This document shows, piece by piece, positions 1-12,500 of a DNA stretch of 64,000 bases (position 1 is its first letter; every line of letters starts with the position of its first letter). The notes under the pieces were generated by a model. It was not told where the DNA came from and ran no database searches. It saw nothing but the letters and a program-made list of their open reading frames with translations. Both the position numbers and the translations under genes were made by a program. Source of the DNA: Strigamia acuminata (Eukaryota > Arthropoda > Chilopoda > Geophilomorpha > Linotaeniidae). The DNA is taken from the NCBI GenBank assembly GCA_949358305.1, contig OX442316.1:10478001-10542000 (forward strand). Direction: 5' to 3'.

Positions 1-3000
1 GATTTAATAATCTAAAGGATGTGATTATGTAATGATTTGCATTCGGCAATTCCGAGTAATTGCTAGCAAATAAATTAGAGGAGTAATGTTTATTGAGAAA
101 ATATTTTTGTTTTAAGAATTGACTTCCTTCCTTGTCTTGGAGAAAGTGTTCTAGTAGCAATTTTTGTTTATTTTTAGGTCAGATTGTAATGTCTAGTTGT
201 TTTTTTTTTGCTATGGAGAGATGGATGAAGACAAATTGTGGCTAGTTTTTGGGGGGTTTTGCCAAGTTTGTCATCTTTAAGTGGAAATTGTTGGGTATGA
301 AAAGACTTGGGGGATGTGAAGACTTCATTTGGACTAGTCATCTCGAGGCTGGGAAATGAGAAAGAATCCGTTAGTCACGAGATACTACTAAGACTGTCTT
401 GTTTCATCAATGGAGAAATTGTTTTGGGTTTCTTATTTATTTTACGAACAAAGTGACAGTCTAATTGGTTGCTGGCCTTGTAAGATCAAAAAAGTAAAAT
501 TGAATGTGAAGTGAGACACTTGTTGTTAACCGTATTATAGGTTTAGTTAATTATTAATATTTAAAACTGATAGTTTAAGTGGCTTAGATTATATATTTGT
601 CAGGTATTATATAAATTTTTAAAAGGTTAAATTCCGAGTTTGATCTGTCAATGTTGAGGTTTTTTTTATTAAAGATTACAATTTAATAATTGGTGCTTTC
701 AATTCTGGAAGGACTTACGACTTAACTTCTTCTGACACATTTTAGAAGGGGAAAGTCGCTTCATAAGTCACTTTAACTTACAGTTTCTGGCAGATAAAGT
801 CGTTTTTTACGTTATTATCCGTGGGTATCTTAAGCTCAGTGTTTGTTGATGTAAGAAAAACGTTATCCGTCAACCAAGAGACACGAGGAACAAAAGACTG
901 AAGAGATAGAATTCACTTCTGGAGGTGAAGATTGAATGCATTCACGGTTCTTTGGTTTACTGGTTTATGTATTAGACCAGCAGACATTTTTGGAGGAATG
1001 TTCATGCTCTGTCATGGTGTCAAAATAAGTGTATTAGTTGTTAAACGACTTCCTTCTACGAATTGAGCGCGTGTAATGGTTTAATTTGAGGAAAACAAGC
1101 ATTTCAAAGTATCATTTCAGTTCATTTTAACAGGTGCGTTTGTAGATTTTCTAATTTTGTTTTATTATATATATATAAATATCTGATATAAATAAATGAG
1201 TGGAATAAAATAGTTGTGTTGTGTATATCTTTAGATTCGTTAAGATTGAACTGCATAATGCATTAAGGACTTTCAATCTACGAAAAGTAGAAGTGCATTT
1301 TGGGGGCTTTGTGCGTACAGACAAAAAGATAAAGATATGTCTTTTCTTTGGATGCATCTTTGAACTGACTTCTGATGGGCTGATTCGGCACACAAGAGTG
1401 CATGCATGCCGTACGACAAATCTATAAATGAGGAGGAGGGACTCAAATTTTGATATGTTTATGTAACAATGTTTTAGCTAGGAAATTTTAACGTGATGAC
1501 ATAAAAAAGATACGGGAGAATGCCACATGTAGTGATTCGAAGAAGTTTTTTTTATGTAAAAGATACTTGAATGTTTTTATTACTTTTTTTAATAGGCAGA
1601 ATGTATTTTTTTTGTGTTTTATATCAGATTAATAATTGGGAATTAAATGCACGCAATAAACGCAATGAAATTTCCAATTACAAATTGCATAGCAAGTTTT
1701 TTCCGGAAAACTCTCATAGTTATTGAGTGAATTAAAGGAGAAAAAAATTTTTTTTTTTGGATTGAAAAATAGTTTTAAAAAATTAGCTGATTGGTGTGTG
1801 GTTTAATTTTTGTTTGAGGAATTTATCCGGATTAGATGTAGGCCACTACAACTGAACCAAAATGTAAAAAAAAAGAAATTTAAATCAGTTATGGGTGGGA
1901 AAATGTTTGTCAATTGAAGGGTAATTTGGTTTATTACGTACCGGTATACACTATCTGTTAAAAGGACATGACCTGCCATTTTGATTTTAGGCTAAATTAT
2001 TATTTCTTAGTGTTAAGTTTTTTGAGTTAGCTTGAATTGTGATTTATTTTCTTCCCGCTTATTTAATTAATTTGCAGAAATGTGATGGCGGATATTTAGA
2101 CACAAAACGGTAGCCTGGGTTTGAATTGTAGCCGGGTAGAAGCGGTGGAATTATAAATAGGTGGTTCGGGCTATTATTTTGTCAATAACCTCGGTGTAAT
2201 TTTTAGTCGTTGACAAATAAGGAGATGAGTGATTAAGTAGGTTAGAAGAAAGGAATATAAAAATGGGATTTTTTTCTTCTTCTTCTTGTTCTTCTTTGTT
2301 TTGACCTCGACTCCCACTCAGCTGATTTTTACTTGGTTCGAGTCGCTCAATTCAACACGAGTTAATAACGAAAGTCATTCAACTTGTGGGTTCATTTCAT
2401 TCAGTATTGAGACCAGGCTCGTTTTCGTTGTCACTTTTGATAAGTACCAGAAAATGGGAAGTGATTAAACATTTTGTTAATTATTCAGCAAGTTTTAAGC
2501 CGGGAATCATTCAATTTGAAGAAATTTCGAGGATAATTATCTCATCCATCACTAATTACCGATGGGCGAGTGAAGTCTATTGCTGGCAGCAGGGGGAGAT
2601 TGAGTTTGGATGTAAACAAACAAAATGGCGGGGTTTAAAAAATCTAGTTATTGGGGAGTTAGACAAGTGGGAAGGAAGAAATTAAATAGGTTGTTGACCC
2701 GATCAAGTTTTACTTTTTTAATTTTAATGGCAAAGTTTGCATTTTTTGTGCTTTTTTTCAAGAAAAAAATAGATAAAAAGGTGGAAACCGGTTTTCTTTC
2801 CGTTTTCCTCGTTGGAAACAAACAGGGAAAAGTATTCTGTATTAGCTTTGGGCTTTTTTGTTGTTTATTGCCACAAAATTGTAGTTTTTCTCTGGTTTTG
2901 TATCACTTCTCAGCCGGGTAAGCACGAGAGTGAAACTCGGGAGGACGGAAATACGGTGTTGTTTCTGCGCCTCACTCGCGATTTGTGGCGTAAACAAAAT
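1..3000. other. non-coding stretch upstream of pumilio
   Basis: I see no conserved coding exon in this stretch. It is AT-rich with many T-runs on the + strand, like the pumilio introns that follow. It may therefore be 5' flank or part of a transcript that begins outside the window. The short ORFs here are not supported by splice sites or by any family I recognise. Confidence 0.5.
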
Positions 3001-3014
3001 GGAAAAGCGAGTGA

Positions 3015-3470
3015 CTTATGACGTGAGCCGCCCGGTTGAGAGATAATTCTAGATATGGTTGCGCTCGGCCACGTGACTCAAAGCTGCTGTCGATTGGCTG
3101 AGTGGTTTAAGCTTTTTAGAGTGCAGCATCGGTCGGTGGGCTGTCTGTACTTTTCTCGGAATAACAGTTTTATTTGAAGGCGAACAAACTGTGGAGAAGT
3201 AGCGAATCGATTTTAATAATTCAGATCGTTTTATAAAATAGCGGCTGAGTAACCTGGATTTTTGTGATTCATTTCCGAAACTGTTTAATCGAAGCTGTTG
3301 GCACCGGTGACAGATTTCCAAGCGAGAAAAGAGACAGATTCCAACAACAAGTCATTTACTTTTTAATGCGTCATTTGCCAAGATTTGGATTTTGAAGCGC
3401 TGTAGTTTTAATGTGTCAGTGCGGCTGTGTAGCAGTTGGATTCATTTCCGGATAGTGGCCGAGTGATTGC
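3015..3470 (+). promoter_or_regulatory. probable promoter/5' UTR of the distal pumilio first exon
   Basis: This stretch is noticeably more GC-rich than its surroundings. It contains a CRE-like TGACGTGA at 3019-3026 and an E-box CACGTG at 3070-3075. It leads directly into the first coding exon at 3471-3524. The promoter role is inferred from base composition, motifs and position; no TATA box is obvious. Confidence 0.4.
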
Positions 3471-3524
3471 ATGAAACAGCCTATTATGCCCGGAGTCTAT
3501 ATGCTGCAGTTAAATTCTTGTCAG
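3471..3524 (+). CDS. pum: pumilio alternative first coding exon A
   Basis: ATG at 3471 opens 18 codons ([18 protein letters not shown]) that end exactly at a strong donor, CAG|gtaggt. The exon is phase 0, as the shared exon at 12208 ([10 protein letters not shown]) requires. A GC-richer promoter-like stretch lies just upstream. Assignment to pumilio is inferred from strand, phase and the absence of any other acceptor gene before 12 kb. Confidence 0.6.
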
Positions 3525-6500
3525 GTAGGTTAAGTTTTTAATATTTTTGAATGTTCGCTTCGTTTTATGTGGGTTTGGAAATGTGGGTAAGTGTGTTGGA
3601 TTTAAACTGCAAAGTGAGGATGGAATTCGGGTATGAATAAGTGGCGGATTGAGGTCACAGTTAAGTGCGAGGTGTGGTGATAAATAGTGAAGATGTCAAG
3701 AGTAAAAGAAGAAAATTAAAAAAGAAGGGGAAGGGGGAAAAAGTGGAAATTATTTGTTCCATTTTTTTTAAAAAAAATTTTTTTTTATTTTTTTTAAATG
3801 TTATGTTTTTGGGGTTTGGGAACCACCTGTTTGGGTTTGAATAAGCTTCAAGGACTTGAAACGACTTCGCAGTTGGCAGTATTAGTGTGGTTTTAGAGTG
3901 AGTCATGGTTTTGTGTTTATTTTTTAATTCTTTGAATTATTTTATCGTATGGCTGTGGTGTAAAACTGCAGTTTTTGAACGGTTTTATTTTCTGTTTGAT
4001 AATTTTTTGCTCGATAATTTTGGGGTTGTAATCAGATTAATTTTGAGATATGAAAAGTGGGTTGTGCAGTAAATTGATTGATTGACTTTGATATTTAATG
4101 GTGGCATCGATTTGGGAAGGTTTTATGGATTTTTTGTTGTGAAATTGAAGTTGGTTGGTTATTTTTATTCGGTGGTTTTTTTGGGGGGGTTGGGGAATTA
4201 ATGGAAATATTTTGTAATTATTTTGAATGAGACGGTAATGGTTTGTTTGATGAAATAAACGTGGAAATAGAGTTTTCGAAACGTCGTTAAAGTATTGTAA
4301 TTGCGTTATTTTCGGGTGTTTTTTTCTCTCTTTTCTTTTTTAAGTACGTGCTGTGGTAAGTTTCTATGGTAACTGAAAATCACGTAAGCGTTACAATGTC
4401 GCCTAGGTAACGCATGAAGGGAGCTAGTTTTACTTTCCTCTAAATAACGAGGGGAAAATTGGAAATGATAAAAAGATAAAATCAAAAAAGAATATTTTTA
4501 TTTTTTAATTTTTTATTTTTATTTAAAAATTTTAAAAAAAAATTGTAAGTTTTATGCGTTTGGTCAAAGGTTTGTTTTCAGATTCAAGTGCATTTGTCAT
4601 TGAGTCAAGTTACATAAATTGTGAGAGAGAAAAAAAATTCGCCCTATGTTTGCACCAACGTTTGCTTGGTGTTTGGTTGGGGATTTACAGAGTCGTGACT
4701 TATTTTTCTTATTCACTCTCTCCTTTTTTTTTTTTTAATGAGCCGGCGCGATGAATCATCTTTTATTTAAAAGTGAAGAGAAATGGGGTCGAGGTAAATG
4801 TATTGGATTATGTTGTTGTTGGTTACTGCGATAGTTAAGGCAGAACTTTTAAGTACTACAGCAAATATAGTGAATAAAAAATATGGTGGAAAGGGGTACT
4901 CTCTGTGTTTGGGTACAACATTGATTATTGGCTGGTGCGATGTAACGTGTTTGCCCAGTAATTACATAGGATATAAATGTTGGGAATGAGTGTGTTATGA
5001 GGATAGTTGTAGCGAGGAAACGGTCTTCTACGTAGATTGGGTCACGGAAGGAGGAATAATGATGGCGGTTAATTGTCATGTCGTTTTTTTTTGCTTCTTA
5101 ATGAGGTTTCTAATTTAATTTAAATTTAAATTTAAGCGGGGATGGATTATTTTGGATTTTTTGGGGTGGTTTTTATTCGGAATTCGGTGTGGCGGTCACA
5201 TAAATTAGAAAGTTTGCGAGATGGCGATCAAAACAGCGAGAATGGAGCGGAGAATGAAGATAGGCCTAACGGTTACCGCCGTACGAGGTTTGAATTTGAT
5301 TCGGCGTCGATTCCGAGTCTTTTCCGACACATCACATGGTTAAGTAAAGTTGGATTTTGATTTTTTTTTTTGATTTCTAGAATTAGAATTGATTTGGTGG
5401 GGAGAAAATGATTGCTACAAATTCCCAAACGGGCATTGAAAACGATCGAGCATGTGAACAGACGTGAAGAAAATATCGACATGAAAAGCAGAAATGTGGG
5501 TTGGGAGGTGGTGGGAAAACATATTTTTATTATTGGACTTTTTGTACACGTGACGGTTTTTTTTAAAAGAATATTTTTCATTTGGTTTTTAATGGCAGTT
5601 GGAAAAATGGTCGAAGTGAGACCATGTGTAAATTTTTCTTCTTCTTGTTACGTTTATTTTAAGGACCCATGGAGGGGAGAGAAAAGTCAATAGCACACAA
5701 GATGTCTGGAGTCGATACATTTTCGAGATAGTTGCGAAACATTTGGAAGTGTTTAGTAGTTTTAAGCAATTTCTTTTTCCTGTGTCAGGAGTGGATATGT
5801 TTTATTTAAGCGGATTGCATTTATTAGTATTTATGGTGATAAGTTTGCTGAGGCCAGCCCACGGGAAAGACGAGGGGCCTTTGACCATGTTGATTAAACG
5901 AGTTGCAACTTGTTATGCTATTCGGGAGTTAATTTTTGCAAATTTCAACATATTCATTCATTGAATTGTAATTAATTAAAAGGCTGAAAGAGTTGGCAAT
6001 GGTTTGGTATTGAAATGAGAAGTGGAGAAAAGTTTTAAAGCTGGAGAAAGAATGACAGGTGAAAGCGCTTTTATTTTTTATTTTTGTTGTTGTTGTTATT
6101 ATTTTTTTTTTTTTTTTTAAATTAATTTTTCGGTTGAATAATTTCACTGGCATTTTTCATTTTGGAATTTTTGGAAAGTGCAATGTGGATTTTTTAAAGG
6201 GATTCAAAGAGTTGGCCTTGAAACAGGAGATTGACCTCGTGCGCAGTGGTGACGCTGCTGCCTTCTGCAGTCAGTAACCAGAAACACAGGTAGAGACTTC
6301 ACTTGTCTGGTTCTCTCCACGCTGCTATGCCGGCTGGTAATCGTGCTTGTCGTTAAACGATATAAATTTGAAGTCTTATTAGGCTGATTTTACCCTCCCC
6401 CGTCAACGACACTCAGCGGGATGAAGATACTGCAGGTAAATGACCCGTTGATTTCATTAAGATTTGACGTTTGTAAAGTTAGTTATTGTTTTGTCTCGGG

Positions 6501-9500
6501 GATATGTTTTTCATTATATACAAATTCGTTTAATAACAACCGAAATTATGTGGAACCGATTTAGTTTCGGTGTGGAAACTGGTTTGATTTCCTGTAATAA
6601 TATTTTTTTTTTTAGATTTATTTATTTGGATTTAGTTTTTATTTTTATTTTTTATTTATTTTATTTATTTTTATTATTGAAATTGAAAATATATGTTGGT
6701 AAGTTCCGTTCGTTTAGTTTCACCTTGATTCGAGGGATTGATCCAGTTTGACTCGTTTTAGATGAAAAGAATGCAGATTTGATTGTTTTTTTTTCTTTTC
6801 TTCCTGTTATTCAAATTTTTTTTATTTGATAAAAAAAATTATGCAATTAGAATAAATATTGATAATAGGGGGGTGATTAATTTAGCGGGTGAGAGAAAGG
6901 GAAGAGTGCGAACTCGGCGCTGAATGTCATTGTCCTCATCTCGGGTTGGTTGGAAGGGAGCTGGAAGAGCTTGGCCTGCCTTTGCCTGCATCCGATCAAT
7001 GCTGGGCCCTGCACATTGCACATACACTACCTTTTCCTTAGCTTGGATGCTCTCGGGAAAAGAGGGTGGTATGGATGGGAAAATGTCCCAAGTGGTCAGT
7101 TGGGGGTGTAGAAATCAATGCTGAATGGCTAAATGTTTGAAGATGTTTATTTATCTCGAGTTTTGTGTATTTAATAGATGGGGATGGAGTTATTGGATTT
7201 TATTTATTCCTTTTTTTTATTTTTTTTTATTTTTTTATTTATTTTTTTTGTTTTGTGTGATGAGTGTGTGCAGTGGTGAATCAGCTGCGATACATATAAA
7301 ATTGGGATTTAGTAAATGAGTTTAGACTCTTGACCTTAACGAGTTGAAGGGCAGTTATAAGGATTTTTAAAGGTGGGAAAATTGTTGATTAAAAAAAATA
7401 GATTTGGATATTTTTATTTTGTTTTATTTTCCTCTTTAGAATGTGGTTTAAAGTTGATTAATAGTAAATATCGAGTTCTTTTAGTTTAGTCGAGGGTTGT
7501 AAATAAAAATATCGATTTTGTTTCCTCCAAGATGGAAAATGGGGGTTGAGAAAGGTAAAAAGAGGGGGATGATCTATTTTTGCGCTTTTTTGGTGTCTGG
7601 TAATTTTTTTTTTCGGGGGGTAAGTAAAAGTTGTTTGTGTTGGAGGTTTTATTAGTTTGGTGTAATATATTGGAAGCGAAGAAATAAATGATAGGGGGAC
7701 TGAATAAATAATGCAACGATTATGATTGATTTTAAGGACGTCTGCTATTATAGCCGAGGGAATGTATGTTGTATTTGTGTAAGGCGATGAGAGATTAACA
7801 ATGTGCAAGGCTGGGAAGAAATGAGGGAGTGTAGAGAGTGATTGAATCGAACGAAAGGTGGGTTTTTAAATGGGGATGACTGGGAGTCGAGGTTGGATAA
7901 AATATGGATGAAAGATTGATGTTTGGCGAGTGCTGATTTGCACAAATTAGGGCTGAGACGATTTTTGCCACTTATTTCTGTCGGGACTGGGTTTTTGGTT
8001 GTGCTGGGTTGCGCCGAATGTGTTGGGGAGATTGTTGTTGACAGTGAGTAGATCGGCATTATGGAAGGAGGGAAATGGAGATAAGTTGTTTATTGTTCTG
8101 TATGGGTGAATAAATTATAAAGAGAACACGGTAGTTCGATTTTAGTGGCAAAACCTCTTGTGGTATTTGCTTAAAGTTCAAATGCGAGGGAGTCAACAGG
8201 TAAATGAACATTATTAATGTTTACACTTTTTTTCCCTCTTGTTTTCTCTGTGCTTGCGAGGGAGTCGTTACATTTTGTGTTCGTTTTCCGTTGTGTTTGC
8301 GATACGGAAGTTTATTCATTAAAGTCACGTTGAATTGTTAATTTGATTGCGACGTGACGAATTAATGTGGTGTGGTTTTTTGTGTGTGGTTGAATTTGGT
8401 TATTTTAATTTAAGTTTAATTTTTTTGGGGGGTTGGGAAGGTTTGTAGACAAATATTCGATAGTGGAACGGATGAATAAGTCGATTGGGATGCAACAGTT
8501 GCATCTGTTAACGATTATTTTGTAATTAAGTTCAGTTGGTGATCTGTTGTTTTCATGACTATTTGATACGTGAATGACCTTTTTTTCATTCTTTAGTTTA
8601 TTTTTGGTTGCTAGTGATAAGGTGTAGCAAGTAAATACACATTTTCGCCTGATATTGTGTATTTAGTCTGGTTTTAGCAAACAAATTCACATTTTGGTTT
8701 ACAGTGAACCAGTTTGATGAATAAATGCGTTTTAAATCGTTTGGAATAAATTTATGAAAGAAATTTTATATTTTCCAAGTTTAAAGTGTAATTGGGATAA
8801 ATAAAAAAAATTCTTTCTGGAACACTCATTGTACTTGCACCTGCACTCATAAACATGTTTGAAATAAATGCTCGAGATCTGTGTAATGTAATTAAACTCC
8901 ATATTTGTTTTATTTCCTTCCTTTTTTAAATATTTTTTTGTGTGTTTATTTTTGTACCAAATGATTCAAATGAAGAAAAATTATTTATATCACTTGTGAA
9001 GAGAATGCGAGTAGCGAGTAGAATAATGCTACTTGTGCAAATGGGAGTCGTGAATTCTAAATATGTGTCACTTGTACGAGTTTATTGATGCCTTCTTAGA
9101 AGAATTTTATTAATATGCAGTGCTGGAAATGTGGTCTTGATTCGTCTTTAGAGACAAGTTTAAACTGGTAAAAAGAAGAAAAAAGGGAGAGTCTTTTACT
9201 CCTTTAATCGTCTGTTTAACATATCTTATGCTGAGCTAGGCTGTCGCATTTTAACTGATTCGGCATTGGCAAAACATTGCCAGTTCCATTCCTCTCTTTC
9301 TCTCTCTCTCTCTGCACTGTACGTGGCTTTTTCTCTCTCCCCCTCCTGTCTTGATTGATAGAGGGTGGGTTATTCCTACTAAGAAGAGTGAGGGTGTATG
9401 TAGTTGAATGAAAATGGCAGCCAGAAAAGAGAAAATGGTGTTAAGGGCATATTTATTCTGTTTTTTGAGGTTGTAGAAATGTAATAGAAGAGAGATGAGT

Positions 9501-12500
9501 GCCTTTGATAAAAGAGAAAGAGAGTGTAAAGGATGTGGTGTGGAATAGTTAGTATTTTGCTAAAGACGAAAATGATATATTTTTTTTTGTTTTATTCGAG
9601 AAAAAGGCTAAAAGAGACGTCTGTTGTTTACACGGCGGCCATGTTTGTTAAAGTGGTGAATGGAGTTATTTTTTCTTTTGTGATGGTGAACTGCTTTAAG
9701 GTGGATTAAATTGACATTTTCTTAAATGTGTGGGGCTTAAAATGCGACTTTAAGGGAGTAGAGAAGGTGGTTCGATGTGATTTTTTTTCCCTTCTCTTTT
9801 CTTGTCTTAATAAATTGAATTAAAAGTGATAAATTAGTTAAAGCGTAATTTTTAATTGTCGACGTGTATTGAATTGATGTAGAATCAATTAAGGTGCGCT
9901 ACTTGGTGGTGATTAAGTGGGAATAAAGCAAATAATGCGTGGATGGACGAGTTTAGATTTGTTTGGCGAATTCTCTTTGCTTTCCTTCCCCCCTCTGGTT
10001 GCAAGTGCAAGTGGCCGCAGATCCCCGGCACTGTCATTTCCTTTGTCTGGGCGAAGCCCCCAGTTGGTGCTTGTTGCTCACCTCGCTTTTCGGCGAGGAT
10101 TTTTACTTTTTCCTCCCGAGTTATGAAACAGTGAGAGGTGCAGTTGATTTGATGGTGAGAACCATCCGACCGGCGGTGTTGGGGGGTCGAATAATAATAA
10201 TACTCGGTTGAGTTTCGTCTCGTTTTCCCCCAGCGTGATTTGAGATTTTGTTTGCCGTGGATTTTAACATTTTGTTTTGATTCGGGGGACCGTGGACCGT
10301 GCTGGAAAGTGGAGTGATGACAAAGAATATGGTGAGTGATTTTGAATCAACAAGTCTGAGCTTATTGTCTGATTTATGTCAATGGTGTGTAGTTTTTGTA
10401 TCTTTGTTTCTTTTTCTTTTTTCTTTCTTTCTTTTTTCTTTCTTTTTTGTCTTGGTGGAACTAAATTGGGTGGAAATGGGAGCCTTGGTTGTTGTTGTAA
10501 GGGTGAGAAAAAAAATGAAATGGACGAGTGGCCTTAAGTTGGATTGAATGTAAATGAAATGTTATTAAAAATTATCTGTAAATCTTTCTTTCGGATGGAG
10601 GAAGAAAACATCCCTTGTTTATTTAGTAAACCGGCTATTGTGTGGAATTAGGGCTGCGAGCTTGTGTTTTGAAGGCGAGGAAGGGAAAAAAGTGAACAGT
10701 GTTTTAGTTTTTCCGAGGGGTTGTTCTCATGAAACCGTCGAAGGGGAGTGAGGGTTAAGAGAAGCGAGATGTTTGCATGTTATTTTGTGAATGTAGTGAC
10801 GCATTAGGTCCTTTAACTTGGCAACAAGAAAGTTAATAGACCTTGTGGATTGCTGATCTTGTGGCCTCGGGCAAGATGGTCTGAAGGACAAGCACTCAGG
10901 TGGGAATCTCGGGCAAGGGAAGTCCAGTGTGCATAAGATAGTCTGGACTGGCCTTTGATGACTTGAAATGGTGATTGGTTCGTTGGGTTTGGATTCCTTT
11001 TGGTTGGTTTTGAGAAGCGGAGCGAATAATTTCGTTTTGTTTTTGTTCATTTATTTATTTTTGGGGTTTGATTGACCGCTGGGAATGATTTTTATTGGTT
11101 GGAATAATTTTTTTTTGGGTGGGAGTTGTTTATGTCCAGTGCAACCAGTTAAAAGCGAATGTTGGGACTTTTTTTTTGTATATTTTATTATTTATGTTTT
11201 TTTTTTTTTAATTTTGGTTAGTGAAAGTAAATTCAGAAATGTCTTTTTTTTCAAAAAGGGAAATTGTAATTTGTCTGGATTTTTAATTGGTCATAAGTTT
11301 TTCAGGAGGTCGTTATTAGTTTTTGTTTATTCATACTTGGATCAACACAGCTGCCGACATTTACACGTGCAAAATTTTTTTTTTTTTTTTTTTAAAAATT
11401 ATATTTTAAATGGTATTATCAGTTTGTTGCGAAGGACATGTGCACATATTTGTGCCGTTCAGTAATTTATTTGTGTGTTATTTTAGGTTTAATTGTATTT
11501 TTCCATTTAAATAATTCGGGTTGATGTGTTTTTTTATGATTTGGAATTTGAAAGGGAGCACTAAGTAAGGCGAAACCGAATGAAAACAATAGATTGGAAA
11601 GAAAAGGTTTGGCAAACTTAGATCAACTTTATTCTTCGCAGCTATTTTTTTTTTTTTTTTTTTTGTTTAAATTATTTTAAAGTCATTTTAATTTGAGAGT
11701 TGCGATTGCGCAGGACGTGATTGATAGTTTTAATCATGTTTTAACTAAGCACGTTATTTGTGGTGGCTGATTTAAGGTGTTGAATTTTTAATAAAATTAA
11801 AATTTGTTTAGAAAATTCGCTTTTTTTAAGTTTTAATGGAGGTGAATGAAGACCAGCTCAAAGAGTAACCTTATTTGCCCCGTTGCTTCTAGTCATAACA
11901 GCAGCTACAGCCAATGTAATTGAATTAGGTGTGTTTGAAAGGGAAAGAACGAGATGGCGATTGTAAGGCACTCAACGATTCATGTTGACTGAGCTTTTTC
12001 GATCTGAAATAGACGGTACTAAAAAAGCTTATGAGTTGGGTGGTTTAGGACTACGAATGCTGTTATATGGGATCTCTTTGTTGCGAGCGATTTGACTTAA
12101 TTGAGTGTGGTGTAGTTTAGCGTGTGAAGTGGAACTTTGGATGGTTTTGAATATTTTTTTTTTCTTTTTATAAAAATTAATTTTAAATTTTAAATTTTTT
12201 TTTTAAGATTGCTCCGTCGACGAAGAAATTGTGGGGCGTGGAAGACAGCAGTAAACCAGAAGACAGCAAAGGGTTGTTTCTTGGCGATCAGTGGCGAGAA
12301 AATGCGTGGAGTACTGGACCGACATCAGGTGAATTTATGTAGATTTTTTAAATGTATTTATTATCGTTTTAGTTTATTTTTCAGGATGAAATTTTTTTCT
12401 CCAAATGAATAACATTTGGTTGAATTTTCCATGTATGTTTGGTTAGATGTAGTTGTTAAATGGAACCAATGTATGTAATGTTTTGACACTTGTCCAGAAG

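Noticed and set aside
7458-8059. Overlapping minus-strand ORFs of 76-116 residues
   Set aside because: They lie in pumilio intron sequence with the T/A skew of + strand transcription. They are low-complexity (Ser/Thr/Pro/Lys) and lack splice sites or any family likeness.
9415-11962. Further possible pumilio first exons at 9415 (MAARKEKM), 9642 (MFVKV) and 11954 (MAI)
   Set aside because: They are phase-compatible, but the donors (gtgtta, gtgaat, gtaagg after ATT) and leaders are weak compared with the four listed. I could not support them.
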